Below, piece by piece: positions 61,564 through 64,000 of a DNA stretch of 64,000 bases; positions within the stretch are counted from its first letter, which is position 1; each line of letters starts with the position of its first letter. The notes beneath the pieces were generated by a model. That model did not search any database, had not been told where the DNA came from, and saw only the letters and a list, made by a program, of their open reading frames with translations. This stretch comes from Clostridiales bacterium (GTDB lineage: Bacteria > Bacillota > Clostridia > Christensenellales > UBA1242). Position numbers and translations under genes: made by a program. The DNA lies in NCBI GenBank assembly GCA_003524095.1, contig DOEE01000003.1, positions 656,219 through 720,218 of the forward strand. The letters run 5' to 3'.

Positions 61564-61622
61564 CGAGATAGAAATCTCGTCTTTTATTGTTGAGAAAACC
61601 ACGGAACTATTTCGTGGTTTTC
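61564..61622 (+). terminator. Two hairpins after the lipoprotein gene
   Basis: CGAGAT/ATCTCG (61564-61569, 61574-61579) is followed by TCTTTTATT. A second stem GAAAACCACG/CGTGGTTTTC (61594-61603, 61613-61622) follows 14 nt later. The second shares ACCACGGAA with element 2. Confidence 0.72.
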
Positions 61623-61631
61623 TGCAAAAAT

Positions 61632-61669
61632 AAAATAACTTAGTGATGAAATATTCACTAAGTTATTTT
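61632..61669 (-). terminator. Terminator after argS
   Basis: A 15-bp stem (AAAATAACTTAGTGA/TCACTAAGTTATTTT) with an 8-nt loop, followed on the minus strand by T, 2 nt from the argS stop. Confidence 0.88.
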
Positions 61670-61670
61670 T

Positions 61671-63356
61671 TTACATTTCTTCAACCGTATCAATACATAT
61701 TAGATTAAATAGTTTTTCCAAAACTGTTTTTAGATTTTGCAAAACATAAATTTTTGCAGTCGTGCTTTCCAAGTCATCTGTTACAACTTTTTCGGTTGTA
61801 TAAAATTTGTTAAATTGTTTGCAAATATCCAAAGTGTATTTCGAAATTATACTAGGCTCATTTTGTTCCATTGCCTTTGTAACAGTAGATTTATAGTTGT
61901 TTAATTCCATGACCAAATTGCAGATAGATTCCGCATTTAATTTTGAATAATTAATATTTTCAAAATTAGTTATACCTGCTTTTCTAATTATGCTACAAAT
62001 TCTAGCATATGTGTATTGCAAGTATGCCGAAGTATCCCCGTCAAAACTAAAAGCATTTTCAACATCAAAAACGGTATCTTTTATTCTCTCATTTTTGAGA
62101 GGTGTAAATTTTAATGCACTATATGCAATCTTTTTTGCGATTTCTTTTTTCTTGTCTTCGCAGTAAGGACGAGTGCTTATTATATCTGTTGTTTTTTGCA
62201 AAGCATAGTCCATAAGGTCAACTAAAACTGCTTGCTTACCCTTTCTTGATGCAATCTTTCCAGTTGGCAGAGAAAACATTCCATAGTAAACATGTTGAAG
62301 TTTGTCTTTGAAACCCAACTCAACTAGTTCCATAACCTTGAAAACTTGTTCAAAATGTAATTTTTGTTGAACTGCTGTTACATAAATCATTTTGTCAAAC
62401 TTGTAAGTACTATATCTATCTAGTACCGCCGCAATATCTCTTGTGGCATAAATACTAGTGCCATCGGACTTTTGAATTAAACAAGCACCCAAATTGTACT
62501 TATCTAAATTAACAATCTTTGCACCTTGGCTATCTTCTAACAAATTTTTGGATTTAAGCAAATCAAGGACATTGTTTAACTCCCCGCTATACGAATATTC
62601 CCCCTTCCACGAATCAAAATGCACATCGAGTTTGTCTAAAATATTCTTTGCGGAAATTTTGGAAATTTCAATAATTTTTAAAAATATTGGATAGATAACT
62701 TCGTCTTTGTCACAAATCTTTTTGAAATATATTCTTGCTTGTTCTTCCAAACTTGAATCTTCTTCTGCCAATTTGCAAAATTTAACATACATATCTTGTA
62801 GATAGTCTACACCACGAGCATTTAATTCTTCTTCACTCCCAAAATTAAGATGAGCATAAATCATCTTTCCAAAAGGTGTTCCGTAATCGCCAATATAATT
62901 AATTCTAATTGACTTAAATCCTAGGGACTCATAAATTCTAGCCAAACTTTCGCCTATCATGGTTGTAGACAAATGTCCTATATGCATATATTTTGCAAGA
63001 TTTACAGAACTATAATCAAAACAAACAGTTTTGCCTACATACTTATTATCTTTTTCAAAACTAACACCCGAAGAAATTTCTTCCAATATGTTTTTGACAC
63101 AAATGTTTTTGTTTACAAAAAAGTTTACATAACCATTAACAACTTCGATGTGGTCGATTATATCAAGTTTGGGAAAGCAATTTTTGATATCTTCAGCAAT
63201 TTGAATAGGAGATTTTCGCAATACTTTTGCAAGCGAAAAACATGCAACACTAAAATCGCCCATTTTTTTGTCAGCAGTATCACTTACTAATCCCAAAAAA
63301 TCGACATGACAATTTTCTAACTTAATATTATCCGAAATAATTTTTTTAATATTCAT
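61671..63356 (-). CDS. argS: Arginyl-tRNA synthetase
   Basis: A 561-residue class I synthetase. The N-terminal Add1 domain precedes the HIGH-like motif YMHIGHLSTT near residue 129; the KMSKS-like motif is IASRKGK near 370. The anticodon-binding helical domain (~440-561) closes the protein with SFDGDTSAYLQYTYARICSI. Ribosome site TTGGGAG before the ATG. It has no T-box in the 116 nt upstream. Confidence 0.94.
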   Translation of the reverse strand: MNIKKIISDNIKLENCHVDFLGLVSDTADKKMGDFSVACFSLAKVLRKSPIQIAEDIKNCFPKLDIIDHIEVVNGYVNFFVNKNICVKNILEEISSGVSFEKDNKYVGKTVCFDYSSVNLAKYMHIGHLSTTMIGESLARIYESLGFKSIRINYIGDYGTPFGKMIYAHLNFGSEEELNARGVDYLQDMYVKFCKLAEEDSSLEEQARIYFKKICDKDEVIYPIFLKIIEISKISAKNILDKLDVHFDSWKGEYSYSGELNNVLDLLKSKNLLEDSQGAKIVNLDKYNLGACLIQKSDGTSIYATRDIAAVLDRYSTYKFDKMIYVTAVQQKLHFEQVFKVMELVELGFKDKLQHVYYGMFSLPTGKIASRKGKQAVLVDLMDYALQKTTDIISTRPYCEDKKKEIAKKIAYSALKFTPLKNERIKDTVFDVENAFSFDGDTSAYLQYTYARICSIIRKAGITNFENINYSKLNAESICNLVMELNNYKSTVTKAMEQNEPSIISKYTLDICKQFNKFYTTEKVVTDDLESTTAKIYVLQNLKTVLEKLFNLICIDTVEEM

Positions 63357-63420
63357 ACAAGTCTCCCAAATTCAATTAATTTTAGCATAAATTTAAATAT
63401 TTTTCAATTGTTTAAGCACA

Positions 63421-63466
63421 TAAAAAATCACTCCTTAATAAGTCACAATTAGACCCAAAAGAGTGA
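63421..63466 (-). terminator. Terminator after TM2 gene
   Basis: TCACTC (63429-63434) can pair with GAGTGA (63461-63466) around a 26-nt loop; minus-strand T run follows. Moderate stability. Confidence 0.55.
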
Positions 63467-63472
63467 AATTAA

Positions 63473-63787
63473 TTATTTATTAAATCTTGATTCAAATTGT
63501 TCATCGGTTTCGCAAAGATATATGATACCTTTAATTAGTCCAACAATGCCAGGTATTCCCGTCCAAAAGAATAATACACTCGCAATCCCCGCTCCAATGT
63601 TTCCCATATAAAAATCATGGACACCAAAATCCCCAAGCAAAATTCCCAGAAGTCCAGCGACCATTTTAGATTTTCCAGACTTTCCAACTTTTATTCCGCT
63701 GGCTTGAGATTTTCCGACTGCACACCCACAATGAACACAAACAATAGCATCGTCATTTATTTCCTTCCCACAATGTGTACAAAACAT
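63473..63787 (-). CDS. Zinc-ribbon TM2-domain membrane protein
   Basis: A 104-residue protein. CTHC (3-6) and CVHC (17-20) form a zinc ribbon, followed by a TM2 module (AGLLGILLGDFGVHDFYMGNIGAGI, then a second helix with GIPGIVGLIKGI). Such proteins are small membrane proteins of unknown role. AAAGGAG precedes the ATG. Confidence 0.8.
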   Translation of the reverse strand: MFCTHCGKEINDDAIVCVHCGCAVGKSQASGIKVGKSGKSKMVAGLLGILLGDFGVHDFYMGNIGAGIASVLFFWTGIPGIVGLIKGIIYLCETDEQFESRFNK

Positions 63788-64000
63788 AATTTGCTCCTTT
63801 AAGTTAAGTTAGCATTATTGTATATTTTTATAACACAATTGTCAAGGAAAGGCCTATCATTTATACGCTTCCACATCAATTATTTTAAAATAGTATATAA
63901 TAATAAATTTTGTCAATACAAGCATAAGCGAATATTTGTCGTAAGTGGAGTGCTTGCACTCCTATTACTCACGTTTGCCGGGTTCAACGAATAACATAGT
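63788..64000. other. Right-edge non-coding stretch with a GC-richer hairpin
   Basis: Most of this stretch is AT-rich. From about 63940 the base composition rises; GGAGTGC/GCACTCC (63947-63962, TT loop) is extended by GTAA/TTAC and followed by GCCGGGTTCAACGAA. It could be the start of a structured RNA or repeat that continues to the right. I cannot identify it. Confidence 0.35.

Noticed and set aside
63970..63990. tRNA T-loop-like GGGTTCAA at the right edge
   Set aside because: No cloverleaf arms, and the hairpin upstream does not form an anticodon or D arm; the window ends before anything can be tested.
63900..64000. Small SRP RNA
   Set aside because: Neither strand has the GTCAGG...GGAAGG...AGCAGC core.

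Overview
This is an AT-rich window from a low-GC Gram-positive bacterium (Bacillota). The evidence is a ctsR-mcsA-clpC heat-shock operon with a perfect CtsR operator, a pdaB-type sporulation deacetylase, a long-form hibernation factor hpf, lipoproteins with classical lipoboxes, AAGGAG-type ribosome binding sites and many intrinsic terminators. An uncultured gut-type clostridial lineage is my guess; nothing in the window proves it.

Layout. 1-6790 is the minus-strand packaging and head module of a tailed phage: large terminase, small packaging protein, Zn-finger protein, portal, scaffold, major capsid and head-completion genes. Tail, lysis and integration genes must lie left of the window. 6875-11000 holds two plus-strand secreted SH3/beta-propeller proteins, each anchored by one C-terminal membrane helix, around a minus-strand sigma-region-4-like regulator. 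11138-20770 holds a DUF3592 membrane protein, a double-OB SSB-like protein, pdaB, a type IIA topoisomerase pair, murG and ddl. 20788-30393 holds a membrane-fused MurF-like ligase, a t6A operon (tsaE, tsaB, rimI, with a hydrolase and a PAP2 phosphatase), yhbY-obgE-nth, and a divergent DUF3343/cysteine desulfurase pair. 30406-45491 holds a cytoplasmic-looking subtilase, a degenerate orphan ABC ATPase, a phosphohexomutase, a DUF4097-like protein, a short AlaS, a GPH symporter, dnaB and several membrane proteins. 45856-57853 holds corA, a Ca-type P-ATPase, hpf, clpC-mcsA-ctsR, an amidohydrolase and polA. 58166-64000 holds lipoproteins, an ECF sigma/anti-sigma operon, argS and a TM2 protein.

The most interesting locus is 58166-61622. 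The extracytoplasmic domain of the anti-sigma factor is recognisably paralogous to the lipoprotein encoded divergently from the operon, which suggests a sensor and a ligand or decoy of common origin. Both operon genes carry one in-frame TAA in an otherwise continuous reading frame: codon 5 of the probable original sigma start, and codon 267 of the anti-sigma, after which 98 more codons stay open and still match the lipoprotein. The operon is therefore either freshly broken, polymorphic, or read through.

Other signals are a 10-mer (TGCATAGTAC) present seven times, always on the same strand and regardless of gene direction; two look-alike structured RNAs nested in terminators at 45516 and 58639; several promoters whose -10 box lies only 7 nt from the ATG (leaderless candidates); and a heat-shock operon without mcsB.
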